Positions 22,430-33,908 of a stretch of 64,000 nucleotides of DNA are shown piece by piece; the stretch's first letter is position 1; the number at the start of each line of letters is the position of its first letter. The position numbers were made by a program, and so were the translations under genes. Source of the DNA: Casuarina equisetifolia (Eukaryota > Streptophyta > Magnoliopsida > Fagales > Casuarinaceae); the NCBI GenBank assembly GCA_028551475.1, contig CM052358.1, positions 26,624,853 to 26,688,852 on the forward strand, given 5' to 3'. The notes beneath the pieces are model-generated. The model made no database searches, was not told where the DNA came from, and worked only from the letters and a program-made list of their open reading frames with translations.

Positions 22430-25400
22430 TTTATCTTTATCTATACAGCAAATGCAGCAAATGAGCGGAAGAATCTTTGGAGTAACCTTACACAATATTA
22501 TAATAGTTATGGAAAAGATACTCAATGGTTACTAGTTGGAGATTTTAATACATTAAGGAATCTAGATGAAAAGGTCAGTGTAGCTAGCAGATGGATAGAA
22601 GGAATAGAAGATTTCAAAAAGTTCAAAAGTGATGCAAAACTTATAGAACCAAACTTTGTTGGACCTTTTCTATAATGAACAAATAAAGGTAAAGGAATAG
22701 GGTTCAAAGGCAGTAAGTTGGATAGATGTTTGGTAAAACCTAAATGGTTGAAAAGTAATGTGGATTTCTCCATTGAATTTAGTACTCTTAGTTTATTAGA
22801 CCATAGTCCTTGCATTATCAAGGTGGACGATAATAGACCAAGACAGAAAAGCGCCTTTAGATTTTTCAACTTTTAGGAAGACAACCCCAATTTATGACAA
22901 TAGTGAAGAATATTTGGCAATAAAGGGTTAATGGCACTATAATGTATAGAATAATGATAAAGTTGAAGGAAATGAAAAAAGAGTTGAGAAAGCTAAATAG
23001 AGAGAACTTTGGAGAATTACCAAGGAAAATAAAGATAGCAAGGAAGCAGCTACAAATAGCACAAAAAAAACTTTTTAATGATCCTTCAAATACCCAATTG
23101 CACAATGAAGAAAAAGAGTTGTTAAAAAAGTTACTAATATATAGCAAGCATGAAGAAATACTTTTGAAGCAAAAATTAAGAAATACTTGGCTGAAAGAGG
23201 GAGATTGAAACAGTAAAGTCTTTTTTAAAAGCATGATGAAGAGGAGACCAAAAAACCACATTGTTAAGTTGGAAATAGATGATGGGAAACAAACTGAAAA
23301 TCCTGAAATGATAAAGAACAAAATTCTAAGTTACTATCAAAACTTGCTAGGGAGGGCAAACCAACTCTAACCATCACAAACAAAATTAAGAGAGTTATTT
23401 GTCACAGAAATTCCAGAAGTGATAAAGAGAAGCCTTATAGTAGATATTCAAAGAGAAGATATACAAAAGGTCCTTAATATTATTAGTGACTACAAAGCTC
23501 CAAGTCTTGATGGATATAATAGTTTCTTCTTCAGGAAAGCTTGGAGTATTATAAGGAGTGACATAAAAGATGCAGTTATAATTTTCTTTCAGAAGAAACA
23601 GCTACTGCAAAGCATAAATTCAACAGTAATCTCCCTTATCCCTAAGAAAATTAATGCCATTAATATTAAAGATTTTAGACCAATCTCTTATTGCAATGTG
23701 TTGTACAAAATCATATCTAAAATTTTGGCAGGAAGATTAAGTATAGCTTTACCTCATTTCATACACCTTTGTCAGATAGCTTTTGTGCCAAGAAGGAACA
23801 TTAAAGAAAATATTTTGTTATGTTAAGAGTTAATACACAATTATCACAAAGGTATTCATGGGTAAAGGGTGGCAATTAAGGTTGATATTATGAAAGCATA
23901 TGATTCAATGGATTGGAATGCAATCCTAAATACTCTAAAAGTTTTTAAGTTCCTAAACAAAATTAGAATGTTGATTGAAAGCTGCATTACTACTGTTGGA
24001 TATTCTGTGAACATTAATGGCTCTCATACAAGTTTTATTAAGAGGGCAAAGGGACTTAGACAAGGAGACCCTCTCTCTCCTTTTCTCTTTGTTATTGTGA
24101 TGGAGATTCTTAACAGAATTATACAAAAAAAAGTATTTTTTGGAAGGTTTAAGTTTCACTGGAAATGCTCTAAAGAAAAGATTACTCATCCATGCTTTGC
24201 TGATGATCTCTTTCTATTTATTCATGGAGATATTGAGTCTATATTGTGTTTACTAGATGCTATGCAAGAGTTTAAAGATATAACAGGTCTGAAGATGCAT
24301 CCAGAAAAGTGTCAAATTTTCCTTTCAGGCTTGTCTAAACAGAAAAAGGCACTAATACTTGATCATATTCCTATCCAAGAAGGTCAACTTCCCATAAAAT
24401 ATTTGGAAGTTCCATTGATTACTAAAAGACTCTCCAACCTAAATTATACTATCCTAACAGAAAAGATATTGAGGAGAATTAAAGGTTGGGAGTCTAAGCA
24501 TATTAGTTATGGGGGGAGACTATAGCTAGCAAAAAGTATTCTGTTCTCATTGCAAACATATTGGATGCAAATTTTTCTCTTACCAAAACAGACTCTTTAT
24601 GAAATTGAAAAAAGGATTAGAACCTTCCTTTGGGCAGGTAAATCTAATGAATGATGTGCAACAAAAGTGGCATAGAAAGAAGTTTGTTAGCCTAAAATTT
24701 CTGGAGGACAAGGTTCGATAGACATTCATACTTGGAATAAGGCGAAAATTGGAAAACTTTTATGGTCTCTTGTGCAACCCAACACAAGCTCTTTATGGGT
24801 TAAATGGATGATAACAGAAAATTTGAAGAAAAGGAATGTATTAGAAGTTAAGATGAAAGGATCACTAGCTTGAAGCTTTAGGAATATTTTACAAGTAAGA
24901 AGTGAATTTACACAACAAGTTATAGACTCAAAATACAATATTGCCAAAAGTTATGTAACACTAAGAGAGAACAAAGAAGATACTGAATAGGCTAGACTTG
25001 TTTGGAAAGGAGTACCAAAGTATAATTTTATCTACTGGATCATTTTGAAAGACAAACTATCCATAGCAGATCGGGTGACTAAATGGAATAGTTCAGTGGA
25101 TCTACAATGCAACCTCTGCTAATAAAAAGAAGAATCACAAGAACATCTATTTTTTAAGTGTAGGTTTACAAACTACATCTTGAAGGCTTTGTTAGGCTTG
25201 AATGGATTAACTTAGAGAATTGAACACTAGAGAGTTGAAATATGTTGGATGATCAAGACTGTTAAGAGGAAGAACTTTACAGCAACTTTGCTTAGTATAT
25301 TTTTCAAGGCTGTATTGTATCACATTTGGAGAGAAAGAAATAGAAGAAGATTCAACGATACAAGTCTAGATAAATCAACTATTATTGCTAAAATCAAGAA

Positions 25401-25550
25401 GGGTGTGAGAGGGAAGATTACATCTGCCAGAGGAGTCAAGCTTACAAATTGTAATAAATTTTTACAAAAGCTTTGGAACTTGCCAAGTGCAATATTTGAG
25501 CTTAGATGATGATATTTTGTTATCAACCAATTTTGTAAATTTTTTTTACA
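22430..25550 (+). mobile_element. LINE (L1-type), 5'-truncated and decayed
   Basis: Collinear with ORF2 of the complete LINE (34215-37320) and roughly 85-90 percent identical in stretches compared by eye. It begins inside the endonuclease (LLVGDFNT near 22535) and runs through the reverse transcriptase (AIKVDIMKAYDSMDWN near 23875, GLRQGDPLSPFLFV near 24055, CFADDLFLF near 24195), the zinc-binding tail and the same terminal NLPSAIFELR (25500). Many in-frame stops (for example at 23206-23208 and 23824-23826) and frameshifts show it is long dead. The 5' start inside ORF2 is the usual truncation of LINE copies. Its 3' end diverges after GTAAATTTTTT, and no clear poly(A) or target duplication was found, consistent with age. 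Confidence 0.92.
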
Positions 25551-28055
25551 GGTGAACTTAGATTTTAGTGTTTCTAAAGAATTTAAATAGCTGGTTTAAA
25601 TCTGTTGCAAATTTACAATAATTGGTTTAATACTAAGATATAGTTTGACTATGTGTAAGCTTTTATAGACATATGAAACCCATTAAGCAATCATTTTCTA
25701 GAGAAGCAATAGTTATAGAAAAAAATAAAAACGAAAATGCAACACTAGCCTCTAGATAGTTGGAACACAATCTTCGGCTGGTAACTGAGATGGAGACAGA
25801 CTTCTGGTTGGATTGGATGGACGTCACTCACTAAGCTTCTTAATATTTTAAGTCGGGTTCAATGGATCATTTTTGCTGGATTTTGGGTCTAATAATATTT
25901 AGTGTACAGTAAAAAGCATGTAAAACGAAGTTTATAAATTAAAAATTGGATATTTAAAATAAATTTAAATAAATTATAAACCCTTTAATTTTTAACTAAC
26001 TTTCTATTAGACTTTTGAATCCAGTCCTTTCTTGATTGCTATCTTCTTACACCTTCGATATAAGTAATTTGTCAAGACACAACTCCTGGACACGAATCCG
26101 AGGACAACACGTCGTTGAAGTGTCTGCTACCTTAATTGTGGTTGGGATGATACCAAATTTCCTGACGCAAACGCAATGCACAGCCCTCTCTACAGGATCA
26201 TGTACGATAAAATCCGCCTTGAAGGGCCAGCGTCCCAATCTGATTCCCAGAAGGAGCAACTAAATTTTGTCACTTACATTATGTCATTTTAGATAAATAA
26301 TTTTAAAGTTATTTTTAGAATTGCATTTTTCCAGTATTTGTTAACAATAAGAAGATAGTTAAAAATAAAATATCACCAGAATCTTCTCATAAGCTATGTT
26401 TAGATTCCATTGGCTTGCATAAGAGTTGACACCTTTGCTAGGAATAGGGAAATGACAAAAAGAAAAGCGTAAGACGACCAAAACAAGGATGAAAACAATG
26501 GAGAAAAAAAAAAATTAGCACATCCATCAAATGTGGTATGACAAAAAAAAAAAAAAAAGTCCCATAGTACACCAAGCTTGGAGTATCTAGCATGATAACC
26601 AATTATAACTTCACGTAAATGACAGAGTCTTTCTTAAAAAATATAGTCTTTAAAGACTACAATTATGCGGAAGGTTCCACCTATTTTTCTCACAAGCAAA
26701 AAACTTGACTTTCCTTCCATTGGACAACATTTGACATGGCCGTTATTGAGTTCGAAGTCCTCAACACTATCTAATTTGAAGTTGGTCAGAAAGAAATTTG
26801 AGCATGAATTTCTAACTAACTCTTATGCTTTACTATCTATTTAGTAAAATGCGAGTACTTAAATTCGATGAGAGCTTTTCATTTCTTCCATCTTCATCAT
26901 CGCAAGGTCCAATCTGGCGGTCTTCTTGGCTAAGGTGCAATCTAGTGGTCGTTAAACACGAATTTCAGGCGTCCGTCAGTTCAAAGAAATGATTGATAGT
27001 TTCATGTTCTATCATACTTAAAAAAAAAAAGACAGTGCTTAACGCTTTCATAAAGATCAAAGAAAAGAAATGAAAAGTCATCGGCTTGACTGTCACAGAG
27101 AATGCGACCAGTAACACCGTCTGATTCCATTCGCACACATTACGTTTCTATCATTTCCAAGACGCTGAGGTCCGCTTCTGTGCGATAGGCCTGTGATTTA
27201 TTAGACCATAAGGCCATTTTGCTTTCATTTTTACAACCCCACCTTAATTTATCCGGCTTCAATTGGTTTTGCTGAAGTGGGATGTGAGCGCTAAATTTTG
27301 TCTGCTTGTTTGATAATTGGAACTAAATTATTAGCGTTTGTGATCAATTTCTAGGAAGTAAACATTCTGTTAACATTTCCCATTGGGACTTGGTTGGTCT
27401 TTTCTGGCCCGTCAATTATTTGGATGTTATCTTGATGGAGAAAATTCTCGTTTCAGACGCCTCATTGCATCTTAAATGTGAAATTGAGACATATTTTGAT
27501 GCTCAACAAGTTTTGGAACCTAAGAAGTGTACCCAATTCTTATTTAGTCTTTCTAGCTATGTATATTTTTGTAATTGGCTTTCATTCAGAAAAAATATCT
27601 ACCTTTGCCTTGACTAATTTCTTGATGCGTTCTTTTTCTTCTAGGGTGCTAGTACCATTTCAGGATTATTTGCTTCAACTTGCATTTCACCCTTTAATTG
27701 TGTCAAAAACCAAGCTCAGAAAATGCAACCCGATGCTGAGGGCAACTCCCCTACTCTGGGTCTCTAGATTGCGGTCTGAAAACCTTGAAAGGTGGAGGAG
27801 CTTTGAAGCTCCCCGTATTATGGTACTCTAGCACAGGGTTATATATATATATATATATGCACAGAGGAGCATATTGGAGTTTAGTTCGGTCCTCTAAAAG
27901 CTTGAATTGCTTATGGGTTTTGCATTGTTTTTGATCTAGTTTCTGATTCTTGAATGTTTGCTTTTATGCAGATGACAAGGATTTTCCTCACCAGAACCAA
28001 AACCTGGAGAAATCCGAAGGGTAGTAGTTTATCTCTCCAGGATAGAGATTTATTT
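25551..28055. other. Intergenic, short repeats only
   Basis: No gene recognised. Open frames at 26036-26263 (both strands) and 27390-27831 have no known motif. 26218-26262 carries GGCCAGCGTCCCAATCTGAT, recurring in similar form at about 60512 and 61026 (repeat R4). 26640-26960 shares R1/R2-like text (ACAATTATGCGGAAGGTTCC, TTTGACATGGCC) with 19640-19700 and 55230-55290. A (TA)n run lies at 27841-27859. Confidence 0.45.
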
Positions 28056-28059
28056 GTAG

Positions 28060-30572
28060 ATGAACCTTTAATGACGTTATGCATTATGTTTATCTACTTC
28101 ACCAGACCAATAAAACACATTCCCACTGCAGATAACAACATGGGGAATTCTTATTAAAACACATTTCTAAAGACTAGGATGAGAAAAATGCAGTAACAAG
28201 TATCTATATCTATAGCCTGAAATTATCTGCCGATAGATGGCTTCAACTAAGAAGCTTCTTCAGTAAAAATGGATCCATGATTTTGACCCTACAAAGAACC
28301 TCTTAACATGAAAAAATCTCCGAATACATAGACACTGATGAGTGTGTGCAAAAACACACGGAGAGACACTGATGAAATAACAACTTTAACAAGTAAGGCG
28401 GAAAAAAGGAAATGAAGTTCATGCAGGGATAGTCAAGTAGGGGTTTGGTTGTAAACAAGTGAACAGTACCATACAAATTAACGTTTAATTTCTTGACCAC
28501 CGACGAGAAATTAGTATGCAAGATCATAAATAGATCCTCCTAAAATTTCATCACACTAGAACTGTCTAGATACAGCAAGAGTTGCAGAACCGAAAAAACT
28601 ACTTAAATCAAAATCTGCTTCCTGGGGAACTACGGTGTCAAATGTGAAACCCCCAGCCAGTAAATCTGAATCCATAACAAGAGGATGATGACCTCATGGT
28701 AAACTCAAGGATTTGCATTGCTAGAGTGACTCAGTGAAAAGATAAAGAATGGTCCAGAATTCTTGGAGGATATGTTGCTACCGAGACACAAGATTTCCAT
28801 GAATGAGATAAGAGATTATGGTTAACACACATGGTCACACATAGGGTTCATGTATTCAGAAGGTGGAAGCACCGGATTATCCTACACAATTTTATAATGA
28901 AAGATAATTCCACAACCAGAGTCCATCATTTCAACGTGGGAAGTTGAAAATAACACAAGCAGCCACGTACTGCAGGAGTTTGTATAATTCTTCTCTACTT
29001 ATTGCAGTTGTTGAAAGTGTGAGTCCGTGTTCTCCAAAAATTTGATTGCATTTTGAATAAATCACGCGGAATATGAAGGCATGAGTTGGTGCCCAGATGG
29101 TCGAAATCAAATGCGTATTTGCAATGGCATGCCAGGAGGAAGATTTGTTCATACGGGTACTCTCTTACTTGGAAAATAAATAATGAAAGCTAAAAGTTGA
29201 AGACTTACCAAATCTCGTAAGTGAAGAGGATGAATCAAAAGATATCCATCAAGATGCGAGAAGAGGAGCACCGCCTAGATACCGCCCACGTTCTTGCTAC
29301 TGTAAAAGGAAACCCAACATCTGAAGTGGCCGATTAAAGATTACATGACGCTCATATGGCATCATGTCATCTCATCTCCAACTCATAGCAATGGATTCTC
29401 ATTATAATCCTTAATTTGAAAAGAAAAAAAAGAGATAACTTTTTGTTGAACATCAGTACATTTAACCAATATAAAAGATTGGAAGATTAAAAACGCCATG
29501 GAGCTCAATCCATCAACACTAAGTGCCAACACATAAACAAATTGTGATAAACTTGTGGACAATAATGTGAGATTCAAGAAAGAAGATTGATATAAATGTT
29601 ACATTATACACACAAAAAATGAGATCAACATCTAGTACACAATCCTTACCATGAATGATAAGCTAGACAAACATAGAAAGAAACTACGTTCAACTCAAGC
29701 AAAGAGGTGGGAGAGTAGCTTGGATAATGCTTATTGTTGAAGGACAAACTTCTAGTGCTATAGGCAAAGAAAGTTTTCTAATAGGAATCTCACTCCTAAA
29801 ATGATTATATCAAGGAACTAATTGTAAACTCAACTTTAGAAGAGATACAAATTAAATTTAATCACATGATTCATATTAAACAAATTAAAATTCAGAATTA
29901 GAAATGATATACTTGGCAGCCAAGATCCCCTAGCCCCAATATATGCTCATCATCAAACACAACAATAAATTGGACACTCCTTTCCCACCAGTTCTCCAAA
30001 ACTTCCAGAATCTTTCTGCCAAAAATGAAAACTCATTCATTATCTACTCCAATGGTATGCATGAAATTATAACACAAATGATTTCAGAAAGCATACTTCT
30101 TTTTCAAGCTAATGTTAAGGCCCTAGGAACACTTGAAAATGCTACCATATCTCTAGCAAGACTCACCAGCCGTTGGATGTAAACAACCGGAGCAGTTCGT
30201 CAACAATACCAATGAGGAGCTTGTAAAACGTTCTCACACTTCTTTCTTGTAAACCCCGACAAGCTTGCACCAGAGCTTCAGTAGAATTGCAAGAACAGAA
30301 TGTTATTTACGGTGAGGTTCATCTCCTAAAGGTTGATTTATTTTGTGTCTATAATATCGCAAAATGTTATCGAAAAGAACAATTATATCAATCTTTTTTC
30401 TTGGATTTCACATAGTTTCCTATAATGCAATTTCCTTTATTATCAAAGGACTAAGAGATGAGTGAGGAACAAAGGAAAGCAGAGAAGGATCCCATCGATA
30501 TGGAGAGTGACCTGTAGGCAAAAAGTGTCGGAGAGTGTTGAGTCTAGCGTGAAAATGAGAAAAAGAATCAGC
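28060..30572. repeat. Duplicated block, copy A (partner 41950-45110)
   Basis: Collinear with 41950-45110. Anchors: AAAATGCAG(T/C)AACAAGTA near 28188 and 42047; GGATCCATGATTTTGACCC near 28269 (AGATCCATGATTTTGACCC near 42129); CTTACCAAATCTCGTAAGTG near 29206 and 43082; TAGGCAAAAAG(T/C)GTCG near 30514 and 45053. Copy A lacks the 42.44-kb LINE scrap and about 0.7 kb present in copy B (about 43325-44025). It carries malic-enzyme remnants (29910-30300). Confidence 0.85.
29910..30300 (-). pseudogene. NADP-dependent malic enzyme exon remnant (copy A)
   Basis: Minus-strand reading retains LQERSERF-like text near 30225, a degraded [17 protein letters not shown] stretch (30170-30220), then RYGSIFK near 30130 and a GSWLP end near 29914. 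These line up, through several frames, with the more legible copy B at 44270-44850. Malic enzyme converts malate to pyruvate and CO2 with reduction of NADP; the fragment covers only the N-terminal catalytic region. Stops and frameshifts make it non-functional. Confidence 0.65.
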
Positions 30573-30889
30573 GAGGAGAACACGCGCATGGAACATCCCT
30601 CAATTCGCTTCAACAGATCTGGGCTAGTTCCAATAGGTTTATTGCAACATATCAATGGACTTTTTCTTATGGGATACAAACAATCGAAACACTTAAATAA
30701 CTCGGACCCTTGTAGGTTTGGACTTACGTTATCTTTCCTGAGGAAGTAACGATTTGTGAGACTTAACTTCTTAGTACTGGAAACAATTTTCCACTTCGTG
30801 GATTTTACAACATATAATTTTCGTTTAAGTTTTATTTGATACTTTTATTAAATTAATGTAATGTATAAATGACTTGAAAACATAAGAAA

Positions 30890-31856
30890 GAATTATATAA
30901 AAATAAGATTGGATCAGTTATTGCTACAATCTAATTTGACTGAATACGATAAACTAAAACTTATACAGTCCCAAGAGTTTAAAAAAGGTTTAACCTAATC
31001 AACAACATATCTAAATTTGTGTCTGATTTTTTCTTTAATCACAGACCTTGATAATTATAAATAATTAGTTGAATTATTTAAAATAATTATATCGCAAGTT
31101 TCTATAAATTACTACCTTAGAATTAGTGGTGGTGAAAAAGTGAGATGCTTTCTGTTCGTTTGGGTGGGGAAGAAAGCGAAGATGTCCAGACTGTGAATCC
31201 TGCAAAATAGAAACACTTCTATATTAACTTTGTTTTGTACTCACAAAATATCCTTCCACTTTTCATTCGTCAATATTAAAAGCTATTTAAGACTATTTAT
31301 CAATCAATTAATCAATTTTAGTTATCTTTCTTGTAACAAATGTAATGATCAAAGGGATGAATTTTCCAAATATCCAGAAGTATACAAATATCACCAATAA
31401 TATTGTTTCATTTAAGCTTTTGGAAAGAGTCTTTTGTTAAAAGCTACTTAGGAATTTTATTTTATAAATACTATGCACTTAAAATGAGTAAATCCTAAAC
31501 TTTCGCAAATAAATCTAGGTTGGTTAAGGAATCTACAATCGAAAGAAAATTAAAATAGAAAATTTAATAAAGTATCCCAAGTGAACCAAGCACGAAGATG
31601 GCCGTGCATGCCTTCGTTTGAATGTAAGAAACGTACATGAGTGTTGTAAGTGGATAAGCAATTGACGAGATTTCTGAATAGCTTGCTGCAGAACTAAGTT
31701 TTGTTCATAACGCTTTTGCAACCATTCACTTCAAAAACTGAGTTCTTTTTTTCTTCTTCTAACATGTGGGTTACAAAAGAAGGGATGCTTTGCATAAAAA
31801 GCCATGATAATTTACGATTATGAATATATAAGGCAACATTGTAAATATTCGGAACA
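30890..31856. repeat. Dispersed repeat R1, long copy, interrupted by the complete LINE
   Basis: Collinear with 16360-17260: AATTATTTAAAATAATTATATC, TTTAAGCTTTTGGAAAGAGT, AAAGTATCCCAAGTGAACC and GCATGCCTTCGTTTGAATGT in order. It stops at the LINE target site and seems to resume after 37387 (AAAGGAATCAATTTTATGAAG, CTTGCAGCATATGAAAC), so the LINE landed inside this copy. Confidence 0.6.
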
Positions 31857-31872
31857 TAGAATTAATAAATGT
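31857..31872. repeat. 5' target-site duplication of the complete LINE
   Basis: TAGAATTAATAAATGT, repeated exactly at 37371-37386 after the poly(A). 16 bp is a normal length for target-primed reverse transcription. Confidence 0.95.
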
Positions 31873-32015
31873 CTGGCCACTTATCCCAGGCTCCCCCCGC
31901 TCCCCCATCGCATCCCCATCGTGTGGTCATCGGCGGAAGGTAGTAGGATTTAGAGCAGGTCAGCGGGAGACAAGACCTGATGGCTGATCGCCGGATCTCC
32001 TAGGCTCGGAGGTAA

Positions 32016-32058
<43 letters not shown>

Positions 32059-32474
32059 ATTTCTGTATATTAGATTATAATTAGGATAGACTCTGTTGAA
32101 GTGAGTGTTGTTTCTGTGTGTTTTATTTTTCTATTTGTTATTTTATTTTATTTTTATTTTTTTTATATATTGGATTTGCAATTTAGGAGTAGAAGTTGGT
32201 GTAGTGAGAGTTAGGTGTGAATTTAGTTGTTTCGTGGTGTGTTTTGATTTATTGATTGCTTAGTTAAGATATTTGTTTTGGAGTGATAAGAGAAGGATAT
32301 ACCTACTAAAAGCCATGTTTCTATATTAAGTTAAGTTAAAGGGATTTAAGTAGATTGTCGGTAGAAGAAGGCAGAATCTATCAGGTCTATATACTGAGTA
32401 GATTATGAACTTTTGGTACATCTTACCAAAATCCTGCCTATCAAATTAGTTAAGTACTAAGTTGGTAACTGCTG
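31873..32474 (+). promoter_or_regulatory. LINE 5' untranslated region with presumed internal promoter
   Basis: The first about 140 bp are markedly GC-rich against an AT-rich setting, with C-rich runs (CTCCCCCCGCTCCCCC) near 31892. LINEs of this class carry their promoter here, so this is the natural place for it; that role is inference. The A39 run at 32019-32057 separates the GC-rich head from an AT-rich leader and could reflect an old 5' acquisition. Confidence 0.5.
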
Positions 32475-33908
32475 ATGGTCAAGGATTTTCAGAGGATAGA
32501 CCCAGAGAGTGCTGAGTTTGAGAGAAGAGAGAAAAGGAAAATAAGGAAACTTAAAGAGTGTTGGAAATCTTTAGGAGAAAATAATGATACAGAAGTTAAA
32601 ATAATGAAATCTGGACGATTAACCCTTGCAAATAGGAACATGGCTAAAGGAAGTGTGACCAAGGATAATGTATTATCTCAACAAGACAAGGAGAGAATTG
32701 AACAAGAAATCCAAGAAAGTTTATTCCAAGGGCCTACAAGAAATAAGGAGAAAAATGAGAGGCTAGAAGAGACAAACAACATTATCTTTAAGGAGAGTTT
32801 TGAACATAAAGGAAAACATGATTCTTGGAGTAAGGTTGTATTAGGAGGATTAGCACAAAATGCTCATATGAAATACCAGCCACCGGTATTAAATGATGGG
32901 AAAATTAGAGTTGCCCCTCCTAAGGAAGTTATTGAAGAAGGAAGTAAATTCTATGAAAATTGTGTTGTGGGTTTCTTTTTGGGTTCAAAATTACCATTTT
33001 CTGTTGTAAAAGGAATTGTAGAAAAGCAATGGGGAAAACAAAGCTTAATAGATATTTCTGCAACAGACAGTGGCTTCTTCTTTTTTAGATTCTCTGATAA
33101 ACAAAAGATGGAGGAAGTATTAGAAGCTGGAGTTTGTGATGTGGTAGGAAAACCAATGTTTCTGCAAAAATGGCATAACACTATTAGACTGCAGAAAGGA
33201 AAAATCACTTCAATACCAATTTGGATAAAGTTGCACAATGTCCCACATGCTTTATGGGATGAGATTGGTATGAGCTATGTAGCTAGTGCTGTTGGAAAGC
33301 CACTATACATGGATAAAGCTACCAAACATAGACAAAGGATATCATATGCAAAAGTATGTGTTGAAATAGATACAAAGTGTTCTCTACCAACTTCATTTGA
33401 AATTGACATGGGTAATGGTGCTATTTTTGAGGTAGGAGTGGAGTATTGTTGGTTACCTGAAATATGCAAAAAATGTGATTGCTTTGGACATAAGGAGTGT
33501 GTTATAAAGCAAAAGGAGATATGGGTTCCAGTTCAAAAGCCATTAAGTCAGATGGAGAAATATGATGAAGGATGTGAGGATAAAGAAAAATTGGATAAAG
33601 GTAATGAAGATCAAGTTCATGACGAGCAAGGACATGAGGATATAAGAGATAAGATTGTAAATTCAATAACACATGAAGTTGAATCCACCATAAGTCCAAA
33701 AGCCAAATTAGAACAAAGCAATAAAGCAAGTGTGAATGGAAGGGGAAACAAAAGGAGCCCCAAAAGGAATACATGTGAGCAGGACAATACCAGTAATAGA
33801 TTTAGTGTGCTTATAAGTAATCATCAAGAACCAAATGAAGCAAGATGCAATGATATTGTAGGTCTTGAAGGTGTTGAAGGAGAAAACACTATACCCCCAG
33901 ACAAATGA
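32475..33908 (+). CDS. LINE ORF1 protein (DUF4283 and zinc knuckle)
   Basis: 477 residues. Residues 1-120 are highly charged. A DUF4283-like domain spans about 159-300 (VVGFFLGSKLPFSVVKGIV, FLQKWHNTIRLQKGK, SIPIWIKLHNVPHALW). A Cys/His knuckle follows at C331, C334, H339 and C342. This spacing (CX2CX4HX2C) is two residues shorter than the usual CX2CX4HX4C, so zinc binding may be altered. The C-terminal third is Lys/Glu-rich. In plant L1-type LINEs, ORF1 binds the element RNA. The stop codon overlaps the ORF2 start as ATGA, so ORF2 may be translated by termination-reinitiation. The start is the only ATG consistent with the frame after the leader. Confidence 0.93.
   Translation: MVKDFQRIDPESAEFERREKRKIRKLKECWKSLGENNDTEVKIMKSGRLTLANRNMAKGSVTKDNVLSQQDKERIEQEIQESLFQGPTRNKEKNERLEETNNIIFKESFEHKGKHDSWSKVVLGGLAQNAHMKYQPPVLNDGKIRVAPPKEVIEEGSKFYENCVVGFFLGSKLPFSVVKGIVEKQWGKQSLIDISATDSGFFFFRFSDKQKMEEVLEAGVCDVVGKPMFLQKWHNTIRLQKGKITSIPIWIKLHNVPHALWDEIGMSYVASAVGKPLYMDKATKHRQRISYAKVCVEIDTKCSLPTSFEIDMGNGAIFEVGVEYCWLPEICKKCDCFGHKECVIKQKEIWVPVQKPLSQMEKYDEGCEDKEKLDKGNEDQVHDEQGHEDIRDKIVNSITHEVESTISPKAKLEQSNKASVNGRGNKRSPKRNTCEQDNTSNRFSVLISNHQEPNEARCNDIVGLEGVEGENTIPPDK

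Noticed and set aside
27841-27859. (TA)n runs as TATA boxes
   Set aside because: Simple microsatellites with no gene start downstream; same for 40519-40538.
28303-28527. Minus-strand frames in the two duplicated blocks (also 42094-42372) as a conserved gene
   Set aside because: The frames differ in length and reading between copies; similarity is explained by the block duplication and not by coding constraint.
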